From Streptomyces smaragdinus (lineage in GTDB: Bacteria > Actinomycetota > Actinomycetes > Streptomycetales > Streptomycetaceae), in contig NZ_WEGJ01000025.1 in assembly GCF_009604385.1 (NCBI RefSeq), forward strand, positions 1-64,000: a stretch of DNA of 64,000 nucleotides, written 5' to 3'. Of the stretch, positions 15,574-25,062 are shown one piece after another. Numbering within the stretch: the stretch's first letter is position 1; the number at the start of each line of letters is the position of its first letter. A program made the translations under genes and the position numbers. The notes beneath the pieces are model-generated. The model ran no database searches and was not told where the DNA came from. It saw only the letters and a list, made by a program, of their open reading frames with translations.

Positions 15574-16311
15574 ATGACCGAACTCACCCCGTCGTACGAC
15601 CGGCTCCTCGCCCGGATCGAGGAGCGTTCCGAAGCCCTTCGCAAGGCCGCCGCTGCCGCGGATCCGGGTGCGCGTGTGCCCAGTTGCCCGGACTGGAGCC
15701 TGCGTGACCTCGTCGTTCATCTCGGTGAGGTGCAGCGGTTCTGGGCGACAGTGGTCGCCTCGGGGCCGGACTTCACGCCCCGGCGGCGGGACGGGGACGA
15801 CTCCGGCCCCGGTGCGGGTGAGTTGCTCGCCTGGGCCGAGGAGTCGACGCGGATCCTCGTCGGCGCCCTGCGGGCCGCCGGCCCCGAGGATGGCTGCTGG
15901 ACGTGGTGGGGTGGCTCGAAGGCGCCGCAGACCGTCGGGGCCGTGGCGCGGCATCAGGTGCAGGAGGCCGCTGTTCACGCCTTCGACGCGCAGCTGGCCG
16001 CCGGGCTGCCCGAGGCGGTGCCGGCTGACGTGGCCCTGGACGGCATCGCGGAGTTCCTCGACGTGTCGCACGGTACGGCGGTCGCGTGGCCCCACGCCCC
16101 CGGTGAGATACGTCTGCGGACGGCCGAGGGACCCGAGTGGGAGCTCGGGCTGCCGGAGGGCGCCGGGGATCCGGGGCGTGCCGCCACCCTGCGGGGAGCG
16201 GCGAGCGATCTGCTCCTCGTGCTCCACCGTCGGCTTCCCGTGGACCGGATACGTGTCGAGGGCGACGCGTCCCTCGCCACCGACCTGTTGACCTGGCCCG
16301 ACCTGAGCTGA
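15574..16311 (+). CDS. Maleylpyruvate isomerase-family mycothiol-dependent protein (DinB-like)
   Basis: 245 residues. The N-terminal MDMPI domain has the expected VPSCPDWSLRDLVVHLGEVQ with metal-binding His, then a middle Glu/His pair in ARHQVQEAAVHAFDAQLA. A C-terminal SCP2-like part follows (LRLAGAASDLLLVL type: ATLRGAASDLLLVLHRRLPV). The family includes mycothiol-dependent maleylpyruvate isomerase; most Streptomyces copies have no known substrate, so the name describes the fold, not a proven reaction. The mycothiol amidase at 58.7 kb shows that the cell makes the cofactor. Confidence 0.85.
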   Translation: MTELTPSYDRLLARIEERSEALRKAAAAADPGARVPSCPDWSLRDLVVHLGEVQRFWATVVASGPDFTPRRRDGDDSGPGAGELLAWAEESTRILVGALRAAGPEDGCWTWWGGSKAPQTVGAVARHQVQEAAVHAFDAQLAAGLPEAVPADVALDGIAEFLDVSHGTAVAWPHAPGEIRLRTAEGPEWELGLPEGAGDPGRAATLRGAASDLLLVLHRRLPVDRIRVEGDASLATDLLTWPDLS

Positions 16312-16334
16312 CCGGCGCACTCCGGGATGGTGCA

Positions 16335-16416
16335 CACCTGCGCAACTGCGCAACGTCACCTCCGGGTTGTCCTTGTCACCGCGCATCCGCGGCGACGAGG
16401 GTGCTGGTGCGCGCCG
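16335..16416 (+). promoter_or_regulatory. Conserved element upstream of the S8 protease gene (copy 1)
   Basis: Starts 178 bases before the protease start. Compared without gaps with 20239-20320, about 57 of 82 positions match. The best blocks are CACCTGYGCARCTGCGC (16335-16351), CTTGTCAC (16372-16379) and GGCGRCGARGGT (16391-16402), each at identical spacing in the two copies. A short direct repeat, GCGCAACT GCGCAAC, lies in the first block. Confidence 0.6.
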
Positions 16417-16512
16417 TAGCCCTCCGACCAGCCGGATCCGGCGTCCCCCTGTCGCCGGATCCGGGAAGCGGAGAGCCGCGGCTCCCGAACGACTCTCCCG
16501 GAGGCACGTACT

Positions 16513-19500
16513 GTGAGGTTCTCCCCATCCCGAAGAACGGCCGTGGCGGCGCTCGCCGCCGCGACCGTCGCCGCCCTGGCCGTCCCCGGCACGGCTCAGG
16601 GCTCCGGCCGACCGGCTCCGGCCGTGCAGAAGTCCGCCACCCCGACCACCGTCACCCTGCTCACCGGCGACCGGGTGACCGTCGGCGCCGGCCCGAAGCC
16701 CGAGGTCAGCGTGCAGCGGGCGCCGGGGGCCACGGGGTCGCTGCGGGTGACCGTCGAGGACGGGCACACGTTCGCGTACCCGGACGCGGTGCTGCCGTAT
16801 CTCGCCGACGGACGGCTCGACCGGCGGCTCTTCGACGTCACCGGGCTGATCGAGCAGGGCTACGACGACGCGCACGCCGCCTCGCTGCCCCTGATCGTCA
16901 CCCACGGGACGGCCAAGGAGCCCGCCCTCCCCGGCACCGAGACCACCCTCGACCTGCCGGTGATCCACGGGAAGGCCGTACGGGCCAACCGGTCGAAGTC
17001 CGCCGCCCTCTGGTCGGCCCTCACGGGGAAGAAGGGCCCGGAGTTCGCCGCCGGGGTGGACAGGGTGTGGCTCGACGGCCGCTCCCACGGCACCCTCGCC
17101 GACAGCACGGCACAGATAGGCGCCCCCGCGGTCTGGGCGAACGGCGGGACGGGCGCCGGAGTGCGGGTGGCCGTGCTGGACACCGGGATCGACGCCACGC
17201 ACCCGGACCTGAAGGACCGGATCGTGGAGTCCCGGAGCTTCGTCCCCGGCCAGGAGGTCACCGACCGGTTCGGCCACGGGACGCACACCGCGTCCACGGT
17301 CGCCGGGACGGGCGCCGCGTCCGGCGGGACGGAGAAGGGGGTCGCCCCCGGTGCCGACCTGGTCGTGGGCAAGGTCCTCAGCGATCAGAACAGCGGCCAG
17401 GACTCCTGGATCATCGCCGGCATGGAGTGGGCGGCGCGCACCGAGCACGCCCGCGTGATCAGCATGAGCCTGGGCAGCAACGTGCGCAACGGCCAGGACA
17501 ATCCGCTGAGCCAGGCCCTGAACCGGCTGAGCGCCGAAACGGGCGCGCTGTTCGTCGTCGCCGCGGGGAACGACGGGGAGCAGGGCTCGTACACCCTCGG
17601 CTCGCCGGGGACGGCGGACGCGGCGCTCACCGTGGGCGCGGTGGACGGCCGGGACCGGCTGGCGCCGTTCTCGAGCGTCGGGCCGCGGGAGGACGACGAC
17701 GGGCTGAAGCCGGACATCACGGCGCCGGGCGTGGGGATAGTCGCCGCGCGGTCGCAGTTCATGGACGACGGCGGGGAGGGCTTCTACCGCTCGTCGGAGG
17801 GTACGTCGATGGCGACCCCGCATGTCGCGGGCGCGGCGGTGCTGGTCGCGCAGAAGCACCCGGACTGGACGGCGGCGCAGATCAAGGACGCCCTGATGAG
17901 CACCAGCGTGCGCACCCCCGACTACAGCCCCTACCAGGCGGGTTCGGGCCGGGTGAGCGTGCCGGGCGCGTACTGGGCGGACGTGTTCGCGACCGGGTCG
18001 GTGGACGCGGGGCTCGTGAAGTACGGCACGGAGGCGCAGCCCATAACCAAGCCGGTCACCTACACGAACACCACGGACGCCCCGATAACCCTGGACCTGG
18101 CGGTGGACGGCTCTCCTGCCTTCGCCCTCGACGCCGAGCAGGTCACCGTGCCCGCGCACGGCACCGCGCGGGCCGAGCTGACGGCGGACCCCGGCGGGCT
18201 CGCCGCCGGGCAGTACACCGCGCAGGTCACGGCCCGCTTCGACGGCGGCGTCATACACACGGCGACCGGGTTCGTGGTCGAGGCCGAGAAGTACGCGCTG
18301 ACCATGAGCCTGAAGGGCCAGGACGGTGAGCCGGCCGCCGGTGTGGTCGACGTCCGGGGCGCGGACGGGAGTTCGCTGCTGATGGAGGTCCCGGAGAGCG
18401 GCTCCGTCACCCGGCGGCTGCCGCCCGGTTCGTACACCGCCTTCTCGTCCATGGACGTGCGGGGGCTGCACGGCGCCCACTCCCTCGGGTTCGCGCTGCT
18501 CGCCGCGCCCGAGATCGAGCTGACGGGCGACCGGACGGTGGAGCTCGACGCCTCACGGGTGCGGCAGGTGAAGGTGGACACCGCGAAGCCGAGTGCCGTG
18601 ACGCAGAGCCGGATCGACGTGTACCGGAACTGGGCGTCGGCGGAGCCGGTGCCGGACTGGTCGGCGCTGTTCGACGTGCAGTTCCCGTCGCCGGCGTACG
18701 ACAGCCTGTGGGCGCTGCCGACCGGGAAGGTGAAGAAGGGCAGCTTCGTCTTCGGGACGCGGATCCGCGCGGTGCAGACGCCGCTGGCCCTCTCGTACCA
18801 GGGGCGGCGGATCGACGACGCGCTGACGCAGCCCGGTTCGGGGCGGTTGGCGGACGGTACGAGGCGGCTGGACGCGGTGTTCGCGGGGACGGGGTCCGAG
18901 GCCGAGTACGACGGGGTCGCGGCGCGGGGGAAGGCCGTGGTGGTGCGGGCGTCCGACCGGGCGCCGGCGGAGTTGGCGGCCGCCGCCGAAAAGGCGGGCG
19001 CGGCGATGCTGCTCGTCGTCAACCAGGATCCGGGGCGCCGGAGCGATGCGTACGACAGCGCGCTCCCCGTCGCCTCGCTCGGGTTCGACGAGGGTGAGGC
19101 CCTGATCGGGCGGATATCCGGGCCGGGCGGCGTGAAGCTCGCCGTCGAGGCCCATCCCTCGCCGGAGTATCTGTACGACCTCGCCGACTATCACGTCGGC
19201 GCGATACCGGCCGACCCCTCCGCCGGGACGGATCCCGGTGATCTGGCCCGGGTCGACCTCGAGTTCGCCGTGCCCGCCGGGATGCACGCCGTCGAGCGGC
19301 GGGCCGACTTCCCGCCGTACGAGTGGCCGGGGACGGCGGCGCCGTCGTTGGCCGCCGAGCCGGTCGCCGCCGGGTCGCGCACCGACTGGGTCTCCGCCGG
19401 TGCCGGTCGCAGCTGGCGGCAGTACGGCACGGTCGCGGAGATAGGCGAGACGCGCACCGGGCAGGTGGCGTACGAGCCGGGGAGCACGCAGGGCGACCGC

Positions 19501-20160
19501 TGGTTCGGGCCGGTCACCCGGCCGCGGCTGCTGGAGGACGGCGCCCTCTACCGGGGTGCGGACACGTTCAGCGCGTTCGTCGAGGCGTTCGGGGACGCGG
19601 GGGCCGCGCACAGCGGTCAGGTGATGCGTGCCCCGCAGCGGGTCGAGCTGTACCAGGGGGACGAGTTGCTGTTCCAGGCCGATGCCTGGCCCTGGGTCGG
19701 GGCGAGCGGGCTGGCGCCGGAGGAGCTGCCGTACCGGATGGTCGTCGAGACGCACGGGGACCCCGAGCTGAGCCCGTACTCCTCACAGACGCGCACCGAG
19801 TGGCGGTTCCGGTCGGAGGCCGCCGACGAGGGGAAGGCCGTCCCGCTGGTCCAGCTGGACTACGGGACCGGGGTGGACCTCGCGGGCCGTGCGGGGCGGC
19901 GCAGTGATGTGATGGTCACGCCGTCCGTGCTGGGTTCGGCGTCCGCCGCGGACGCCGTGTCGTCGCTCGGGGTCGAGGTGTCGTACGACGACGGGAAGAC
20001 GTGGCGGCGTACGGACCCGAAGGAGCTGAGGGGCGGCGCGTGGCAGGCGGCCCTGGACGCTCCGTCGGGGGCCGCGTTCGTATCGCTGCGGGTCAGCGCC
20101 GGGCAGCACAACGGCGGTGGGGTCACGCAGACGGTGATACGGGCGTTCGGCCTGAAGTAG
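16513..20160 (+). CDS. Secreted subtilisin-like serine protease (S8 family), large multidomain
   Basis: 1215 residues. A signal peptide (1-29) and a propeptide (to ~200) precede the S8 catalytic domain: Asp223 in AVLDTGID, His255 in FGHGTHTA, oxyanion Asn353 in AAGND and Ser432 in GTSMATPHVAG. The ~760 C-terminal residues are mostly beta-rich, with a fibronectin-type-like part after the catalytic domain and a PA-like insert (AAEKAGAAMLLVVNQDP). This size is typical of large Streptomyces S8 proteases. GTG 16513 has GGAGG eight bases before it. The upstream region resembles that of the thermolysin-type gene 4 kb downstream, so the two proteases are probably co-regulated. Confidence 0.93.
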   Translation: MRFSPSRRTAVAALAAATVAALAVPGTAQGSGRPAPAVQKSATPTTVTLLTGDRVTVGAGPKPEVSVQRAPGATGSLRVTVEDGHTFAYPDAVLPYLADGRLDRRLFDVTGLIEQGYDDAHAASLPLIVTHGTAKEPALPGTETTLDLPVIHGKAVRANRSKSAALWSALTGKKGPEFAAGVDRVWLDGRSHGTLADSTAQIGAPAVWANGGTGAGVRVAVLDTGIDATHPDLKDRIVESRSFVPGQEVTDRFGHGTHTASTVAGTGAASGGTEKGVAPGADLVVGKVLSDQNSGQDSWIIAGMEWAARTEHARVISMSLGSNVRNGQDNPLSQALNRLSAETGALFVVAAGNDGEQGSYTLGSPGTADAALTVGAVDGRDRLAPFSSVGPREDDDGLKPDITAPGVGIVAARSQFMDDGGEGFYRSSEGTSMATPHVAGAAVLVAQKHPDWTAAQIKDALMSTSVRTPDYSPYQAGSGRVSVPGAYWADVFATGSVDAGLVKYGTEAQPITKPVTYTNTTDAPITLDLAVDGSPAFALDAEQVTVPAHGTARAELTADPGGLAAGQYTAQVTARFDGGVIHTATGFVVEAEKYALTMSLKGQDGEPAAGVVDVRGADGSSLLMEVPESGSVTRRLPPGSYTAFSSMDVRGLHGAHSLGFALLAAPEIELTGDRTVELDASRVRQVKVDTAKPSAVTQSRIDVYRNWASAEPVPDWSALFDVQFPSPAYDSLWALPTGKVKKGSFVFGTRIRAVQTPLALSYQGRRIDDALTQPGSGRLADGTRRLDAVFAGTGSEAEYDGVAARGKAVVVRASDRAPAELAAAAEKAGAAMLLVVNQDPGRRSDAYDSALPVASLGFDEGEALIGRISGPGGVKLAVEAHPSPEYLYDLADYHVGAIPADPSAGTDPGDLARVDLEFAVPAGMHAVERRADFPPYEWPGTAAPSLAAEPVAAGSRTDWVSAGAGRSWRQYGTVAEIGETRTGQVAYEPGSTQGDRWFGPVTRPRLLEDGALYRGADTFSAFVEAFGDAGAAHSGQVMRAPQRVELYQGDELLFQADAWPWVGASGLAPEELPYRMVVETHGDPELSPYSSQTRTEWRFRSEAADEGKAVPLVQLDYGTGVDLAGRAGRRSDVMVTPSVLGSASAADAVSSLGVEVSYDDGKTWRRTDPKELRGGAWQAALDAPSGAAFVSLRVSAGQHNGGGVTQTVIRAFGLK

Positions 20161-20170
20161 ACGCTTCCTG

Positions 20171-20200
20171 CGGAAGGGGGCGCTTTCGCGCCCCCTTCCG
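20171..20200 (+). terminator. Hairpin terminator after S8 protease
   Basis: Perfect 13-base arms (CGGAAGGGGGCGC at 20171-20183, complement 20188-20200) around a TTTC loop, 10 bases after the stop and followed by TGTTTCT. Confidence 0.85.
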
Positions 20201-20238
20201 TGTTTCTGCCGACGGGCGTGTTTGAGAAAGCGGTTGCC

Positions 20239-20320
20239 CACCTGTGCAGCTGCGCTTTCTTCCCTCCGCGATCTTCTTGTCACGGTGATCACGTGGCGGC
20301 GAAGGTTCCTGTGCGCCCCG
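20239..20320 (+). promoter_or_regulatory. Conserved element upstream of the M4 protease gene (copy 2)
   Basis: Begins 171 bases before the start of the M4 protease gene. It matches 16335-16416 at about 70% without gaps, including CTTGTCAC at 20276-20283, 37 bases into the element as in copy 1. It probably contains the promoter and the binding site of a shared regulator; the LuxR-type gene just downstream of the M4 gene is the closest candidate (inference). Confidence 0.6.
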
Positions 20321-20409
20321 AGCGGGCGCACCGGCCGGCGGGCGCGACGTGTCCCCCGAATCGCGCCCGCCGGCCCGGACGGACCGCCGAACGGAAGGAA
20401 TCCAGCCCC

Positions 20410-22743
20410 GTGAATTCCCCGACCAGCAGCGCCGCCCCCCGGCGCCCGCACCGGCAACGCCTGGCCGTGACCGTGGCCCTCACGGCCGCAGCCCTCACCC
20501 TGTCCGCACTCCCCGCCACGGCCGGCACCGGCCCGGACACCGCGGCCCCCACCGCGCAGCTCCGGGTCAAAGCCAACCCCGCCCACCAGGCCACGAGCAT
20601 CACCCCCGCCCACCGCAAGCAGCTCCTCGCGGAGAAGGCCGACAAGGCACCCGCCACCGCCCGCACCCTGAAGCTGGGCGCCCACGAGAAGCTGATCCCC
20701 AAGGACGTGGTCCTGGACGCGGACGGCACCGTCCACACCCGCTACGACCGCACCTACGCCGGACTCCCCGTGATCGGCGGCGACCTGGTCGTCCACGAGG
20801 GCCCCGCCGGCCGCACCGTCACCTACGCGTCCCAGACGGCCCCCGCCGTCCCCACCACGACGGCCGAAGTCCCCGCCGCCACCGCGAAGAAGACCGCCCT
20901 CGGCAAGGCCGCCGACCAGGGCACCCGCAAGGCGAAGGCCGGCAAGGCCCCCCGCCTGGTCGTCTGGACGGCCGGCGGCAAGGCACGGCTCGCCTGGCAG
21001 ACGGTCGTCACCGGCGTCCAGAAGGACGGCTCGCCCAGCGAGCGGCACGTCGTGACCGACGCCGCGAGCGAGACCGTCCTGGCGAACGCCGAGCACATCC
21101 GCTCCGCCGAGGGCCGCAGCCTGTACAGCGGCACCGTGACGATCGGCTCCACGCGCCGCGACGACGGCTCGTACGAACTCGTCGACCCGCAGCGCGGCGG
21201 TCACCGCACGCTCGACGCGACGGCCACGTCCGCCGGTGTGCTGTTCACCGACACCGACGACGTCTGGGGCGACGGCACGGCCGCCGACCCGCAGACGGCG
21301 GCGGTCGACGCGGCGTACGGGGCCCAGACGACCTGGGACTTCTACCACGACCGCTTCGGCCGCAACGGCATAGCCGACGACGGCCGCGGCAGCTACTCCC
21401 GCGTCCACTACCAGGCGACGCCCGGGGTCCCGCTGGCCAACGCCAACTGGCAGGACGGCTGCTTCTGCATGAGCTACGGCGACGGCGCCGACGGCAAGCA
21501 CCCCGTGACGTCGCTGGACATAGCCGCGCACGAGATGGCGCACGGCGTCACCTCCGCGACCGCCGGGCTCGGCGACTTCGGCGAGTCCCCGGCCCTCAAC
21601 GAGGCGATCAGCGACATGATGGCCGCCGCCGTCGAGTTCCACGCCGACAACCCGGCCGACGTCCCCGACTACCTGATGGCCGAGCTGGACGACCTGCACG
21701 GCGACGGCAAGCCCATCCGCTACATGGACGAGCCCTCGAAGGCCGGGATCAGCGCCGTCGGCTACGCGCCGCTGGACTACTGGTCGCCGGAGACCAAGAA
21801 CGCCGAGGCGCACATGGCGGCCGGCGTCGGCGCCCACTTCTTCTACCTGCTCGCCGAGGGCAGCGGCAAGAAGACGATCAACGGCGTCGCCTACGACTCC
21901 CCCACGTACGACGGCCTGCCCGTCACGGGCATCGGCCTGACGAGCGCCACCGACGTGATGTACCGCGCGCTCACGGTCTACATGACGAGCACCACCGACT
22001 ACCCGGGCGCCCGCACGGCGACGCTGCGGGCGGCGGCCGATCTGTACGGCGCGCAGAGCGACGGCTACGAGGCCGTGGCCAACGCCTGGGCGGGCGTCAA
22101 CCTCGGGATCGGGTACGTCAACCACATCGGCGTCGAGCGTCCGGCAACGGAGCCGGTGGCCACGGGCCAGCCGGTGAGCCGGCGGATCGTCGCGTCCAGC
22201 ACGCGGCCGGGCGCGCTGGCGTACAGCGCGAGGTCGCTGCCGCGGGGCCTGTCGATCGACCCGGCCAGCGGGCTGATCAGCGGGACGCCGGACAAGGCCG
22301 GGGAGTACGACACGGCGATCACCATCACGAACGGCGAAGGTGACACCCGTACCCTCGCGTTCACCTGGACCGTCGTGGAGTCCGGCGGGCACTACTTCAC
22401 CAACCCCACGCACTTCGTGATCCCCGAGCACGGCACGGTCGAGTCGCCGATGGTCGTACGGGGGAGGCCGGGCAGCGCGCCGAGTGATCTGAAGGTCACG
22501 GTCGACATCACGCACCCGTTCGGCCTCGCCATGGTGATCGACCTGGTCGCCCCCGACGGCACGGTCGTGCCCGTCAAGCCCTGGGGGCCGTGGGTGCTCG
22601 GGCCCGACCTGCACGCGACATACACGGTCGACGCCTCGGCGGTCTCCGCGGTGGGGACGTGGAAGCTGCGGGTGTTCGACGGGACGCCGGGGATCTTCGA
22701 CATGGACGAGGGTGAGCTGCAGGGCTGGAGCATGAGCTTCTGA
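20410..22743 (+). CDS. Secreted thermolysin-like metalloprotease (M4) with P-domain
   Basis: 777 residues. Signal peptide (1-38), then an FTP/PepSY-type propeptide (to ~235). The M4 catalytic domain has HEMAH with zinc ligands His374 and His378, catalytic Glu375, the third ligand Glu398 in NEAISD, and a later GVGAHFFYLLAEG with the transition-state His. An Ig-like putative domain follows (ASSTRPGALAYSARSLPRGL to TLAFTWTV, about 600-660). A proprotein-convertase P-domain ends the protein (about 665-777: VTVDITHPFGLAMVIDLVAP, GTWKLRVFDG). GTG 20410 is preceded by GGAAGGAA. A strong terminator follows. Confidence 0.94.
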   Translation: MNSPTSSAAPRRPHRQRLAVTVALTAAALTLSALPATAGTGPDTAAPTAQLRVKANPAHQATSITPAHRKQLLAEKADKAPATARTLKLGAHEKLIPKDVVLDADGTVHTRYDRTYAGLPVIGGDLVVHEGPAGRTVTYASQTAPAVPTTTAEVPAATAKKTALGKAADQGTRKAKAGKAPRLVVWTAGGKARLAWQTVVTGVQKDGSPSERHVVTDAASETVLANAEHIRSAEGRSLYSGTVTIGSTRRDDGSYELVDPQRGGHRTLDATATSAGVLFTDTDDVWGDGTAADPQTAAVDAAYGAQTTWDFYHDRFGRNGIADDGRGSYSRVHYQATPGVPLANANWQDGCFCMSYGDGADGKHPVTSLDIAAHEMAHGVTSATAGLGDFGESPALNEAISDMMAAAVEFHADNPADVPDYLMAELDDLHGDGKPIRYMDEPSKAGISAVGYAPLDYWSPETKNAEAHMAAGVGAHFFYLLAEGSGKKTINGVAYDSPTYDGLPVTGIGLTSATDVMYRALTVYMTSTTDYPGARTATLRAAADLYGAQSDGYEAVANAWAGVNLGIGYVNHIGVERPATEPVATGQPVSRRIVASSTRPGALAYSARSLPRGLSIDPASGLISGTPDKAGEYDTAITITNGEGDTRTLAFTWTVVESGGHYFTNPTHFVIPEHGTVESPMVVRGRPGSAPSDLKVTVDITHPFGLAMVIDLVAPDGTVVPVKPWGPWVLGPDLHATYTVDASAVSAVGTWKLRVFDGTPGIFDMDEGELQGWSMSF

Positions 22744-22757
22744 GCCTCTTTCGCTGA

Positions 22758-22792
22758 GGGGGCGGTGTCCGTCGGTACGGGACACCGCCCCC
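22758..22792. terminator. Bidirectional hairpin terminator
   Basis: Perfect 13-base arms (GGGGGCGGTGTCC at 22758-22770, complement 22780-22792) with a 9-base loop, between the convergent M4 protease and LuxR genes. Confidence 0.85.
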
Positions 22793-22794
22793 TG

Positions 22795-23763
22795 TCACGC
22801 GTCCTTCAGCCAGCCCCGTTCCGCCGCGAGCAGCGCGATCTGGAAGCGGGTCTTGGCCCCGAGGAGGGTGCCCGCGTCGCTGACGTGCTTCTGCACGGTG
22901 CGGCGGCTCACCTTGAGCACGCGGGCGATGGTCTCGTCCTTCATCCCGGTCGCCATCAGACGCAGGATCTCCCGGGTCCGCCGCCCCGGCCCCTCGTCCT
23001 CGCCGCCGCACACGGGCTCGGCGGCCTCCCACAGGCTCTCGAACAGCGCTACCAGGGAAGTCACCAGCGCCGGCGAGTGCACCACGAGCGAACCGGCCGC
23101 CGGACGGTCCACGGACATCGGCAGCAGGGCGGCCGTCCGGTCGAAAACCACCAGCTTCATGGGCAGCCGGGACGCCAGCCGCAGTTCCCCGCCCAGGACC
23201 ATGCCGCGTTCGGCGGTGACGAGGGACAGGGGGTTCGTGAAGCCGTCCGTCTCGTACACCGACCGCATCCGCAGCCCGTCCGGCACCGGGAATCCGTCGG
23301 CGGGCCCGTGCGGGCCGGTCACGTACGGCGGCTTGGCCAGATGCAGGAGCTCCGTCGACGTGGCCTTCAGCAGCTGGGCGTAGCGGACCGCCACCTCCTC
23401 CTCGCGCTCCAGCACCTCCACCAGGCGGGCGGTGCGGGGCGCGGAAACGGTTTCGTACATGTCCTGCAGCCGTTCGACGAGCCCCTCCGCGCGGGCCAGT
23501 TCGGCGCGGCGGCGGCCGAGGACGGCGCCGAGGGAGGAGCGGGGCGGGCCGGCGGCCCAGCGGGGTTCGTCGCCGTCGGTGCGCAGGGCGAGGGAGGCGT
23601 CGGCGAGGAGGCGCAGGGCGGTGCGTGCTTCGGCCTGCGTCGCGCCGACGGCCGCGGCCGTCTCGGTGACGTCGGCGGACGGGACGGTCACCAGGTACTC
23701 CAGCACGCGCCCGGCGAGGGGGTCGAGGCCGGCGGCGGCCCAGGGATTGGTTGTGAGGTCCAC
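22795..23763 (-). CDS. LuxR-family regulator with N-terminal TrmB/winged-helix-like part
   Basis: 322 residues. The C-terminal LuxR helix-turn-helix reads TREILRLMATGMKDETIARV then LKVSRRTVQKHVSDAGTLLGAKTRFQIALLAAERGW. The N-terminal region begins with a small winged-helix-like block (LDPLAGRVLEYLVTVPSADVTETAAAVGATQAEARTAL is the visible pattern in parts), followed by a coiled helix and a sensor-like domain with VYETDGFTNPLS and ELRLASRLPMKLVVFD. The start is either GTG 23763 or TTG 23778; neither has a strong Shine-Dalgarno. The gene faces the M4 protease gene. Regulators of this build are often found beside Streptomyces secreted-protease genes, which suggests it controls them (inference). 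Confidence 0.8.
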   Translation of the reverse strand: MDLTTNPWAAAGLDPLAGRVLEYLVTVPSADVTETAAAVGATQAEARTALRLLADASLALRTDGDEPRWAAGPPRSSLGAVLGRRRAELARAEGLVERLQDMYETVSAPRTARLVEVLEREEEVAVRYAQLLKATSTELLHLAKPPYVTGPHGPADGFPVPDGLRMRSVYETDGFTNPLSLVTAERGMVLGGELRLASRLPMKLVVFDRTAALLPMSVDRPAAGSLVVHSPALVTSLVALFESLWEAAEPVCGGEDEGPGRRTREILRLMATGMKDETIARVLKVSRRTVQKHVSDAGTLLGAKTRFQIALLAAERGWLKDA

Positions 23764-23968
23764 ACCGCAGTAGAACAAACCGCCGTTGGGGGCGCATAAC
23801 CGGCGACTGGGGCGAGTTACCCTTCGGTAGCCGTGTTGTCGCTGGCCAGGGAGGTAAGTCGGGGGCTGTCCCGGGTGGTTGACGTGACGCGATCCACATT
23901 CCGTACGGGGGCTCTGCCGTCAGCAGACGCCCTGGCCACGGAGGCTTGCGGGGACGCAGACTCGGCGC

Positions 23969-24970
23969 ATGCGACTGCTCATACTTGGTGGAACAGATTT
24001 CGTCGGCCGTGCGATCGCCGAGGACGCCGTGGCACGCGGCTGGGAGGTGACGGTCTTCCATCGCGGGACCGGCCCGGCGCCGGCGGGGGTCCGGGCACTG
24101 CACGGCGACCGGACGGCGGCGGACGGGCTGGCGGCGCTGTCGTCGCCCTCGGGTCCGGAGGAATGGGACGCGGTGGTCGACACCTGGTCGGCGGCGCCCT
24201 CGGTCGTACGGGACAGCGCGCGGCTCCTCGCCCCGCGCGCCGGGCGGTACGCGTACGTATCGTCGCGTTCGGTGTACGCGTACCCGGCGGCACCGGGCGG
24301 CGACGAGACCCGGGCGGTGGTCGACGGCGACCCCGACGCGGGGGACGTGGAGTACGCGCAGGCCAAGCGGGGCGGCGAGCTGGCGGCGCTGGACTCCTTC
24401 GGGGCTGCGCGGACGCTGCTGTTGCGGGCGGGGCTGGTGCTGGGTCCGTACGAGAACATCGGCCGGCTGCCGTGGTGGCTGACGCGAATCGCCCGCGGGG
24501 GCGACGTGCTGGCGCCGGGGCCGCGGGAGCAGGGGCTGCAGTACGTCGACGCCCGCGACCTGGCGGCGTTCACGCTGGACGCGCTGCGGGACGAGCGGTC
24601 GGGGCCGTACGACGTGGTGTGTCCGCGGGGGTTCGCCTCGACGGGGGAGCTGCTGGAGGCGTGTGTCGCAGCGGTCAACCCGTCGGGTGCGCGGCTGCGG
24701 TGGACCGACGCCGAGGTGATTCTGGCGGCGGGGATCGAGCCGTGGCTCCAGCTGCCGGCGTGGCTGCCGCCGGGGGAGGACTACGACGCGCTGATGACGT
24801 CGGACACTGCGCGCGCCCAGGCCGCGGGGCTGCGGTGCCGTCCGGTGACGGAGACGGTACGGGACACGTGGGCGTGGCTGACGTCGATCGGCGGGACGGC
24901 ACCGCAGCGGGGGGACCGGCCGGTGGTGGGGTTGGATCCGGGGGTGGAGGCGGGGGTTCTGGGCCGCTGA
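23969..24970 (+). CDS. NAD-dependent epimerase/dehydratase-type SDR reductase
   Basis: 333 residues. Extended short-chain dehydrogenase: the Rossmann start LLILGGTDFVGRAIAEDAVA, the VTVFHRGTG strand with a basic residue that suits NADP, catalytic YAQAKRGGELAAL (Tyr-x-x-x-Lys) and the YVDARDLAAF segment. It resembles plant-type mRNA-binding/reductase-like SDRs (Rossmann with GGTxFVG). Substrate unknown. It stands alone, with a weak Shine-Dalgarno. Confidence 0.85.
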   Translation: MRLLILGGTDFVGRAIAEDAVARGWEVTVFHRGTGPAPAGVRALHGDRTAADGLAALSSPSGPEEWDAVVDTWSAAPSVVRDSARLLAPRAGRYAYVSSRSVYAYPAAPGGDETRAVVDGDPDAGDVEYAQAKRGGELAALDSFGAARTLLLRAGLVLGPYENIGRLPWWLTRIARGGDVLAPGPREQGLQYVDARDLAAFTLDALRDERSGPYDVVCPRGFASTGELLEACVAAVNPSGARLRWTDAEVILAAGIEPWLQLPAWLPPGEDYDALMTSDTARAQAAGLRCRPVTETVRDTWAWLTSIGGTAPQRGDRPVVGLDPGVEAGVLGR

Positions 24971-25015
24971 TCCGACGTCTGCCGTAACCGATCCCGGGCT
25001 TCTTTCGGTTATGTC

Positions 25016-25027
25016 GAGGTATACCTC
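25016..25027. promoter_or_regulatory. 12-base perfect palindrome upstream of ATPase gene
   Basis: GAGGTATACCTC, centred 41 bases before the GTG at 25063. It may be a repressor site or overlap the -10 region (contains TATAC). Confidence 0.4.
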
Positions 25028-25062
25028 CACCAGCTGCACCCCGACATACCTGGGAGCCCGTC

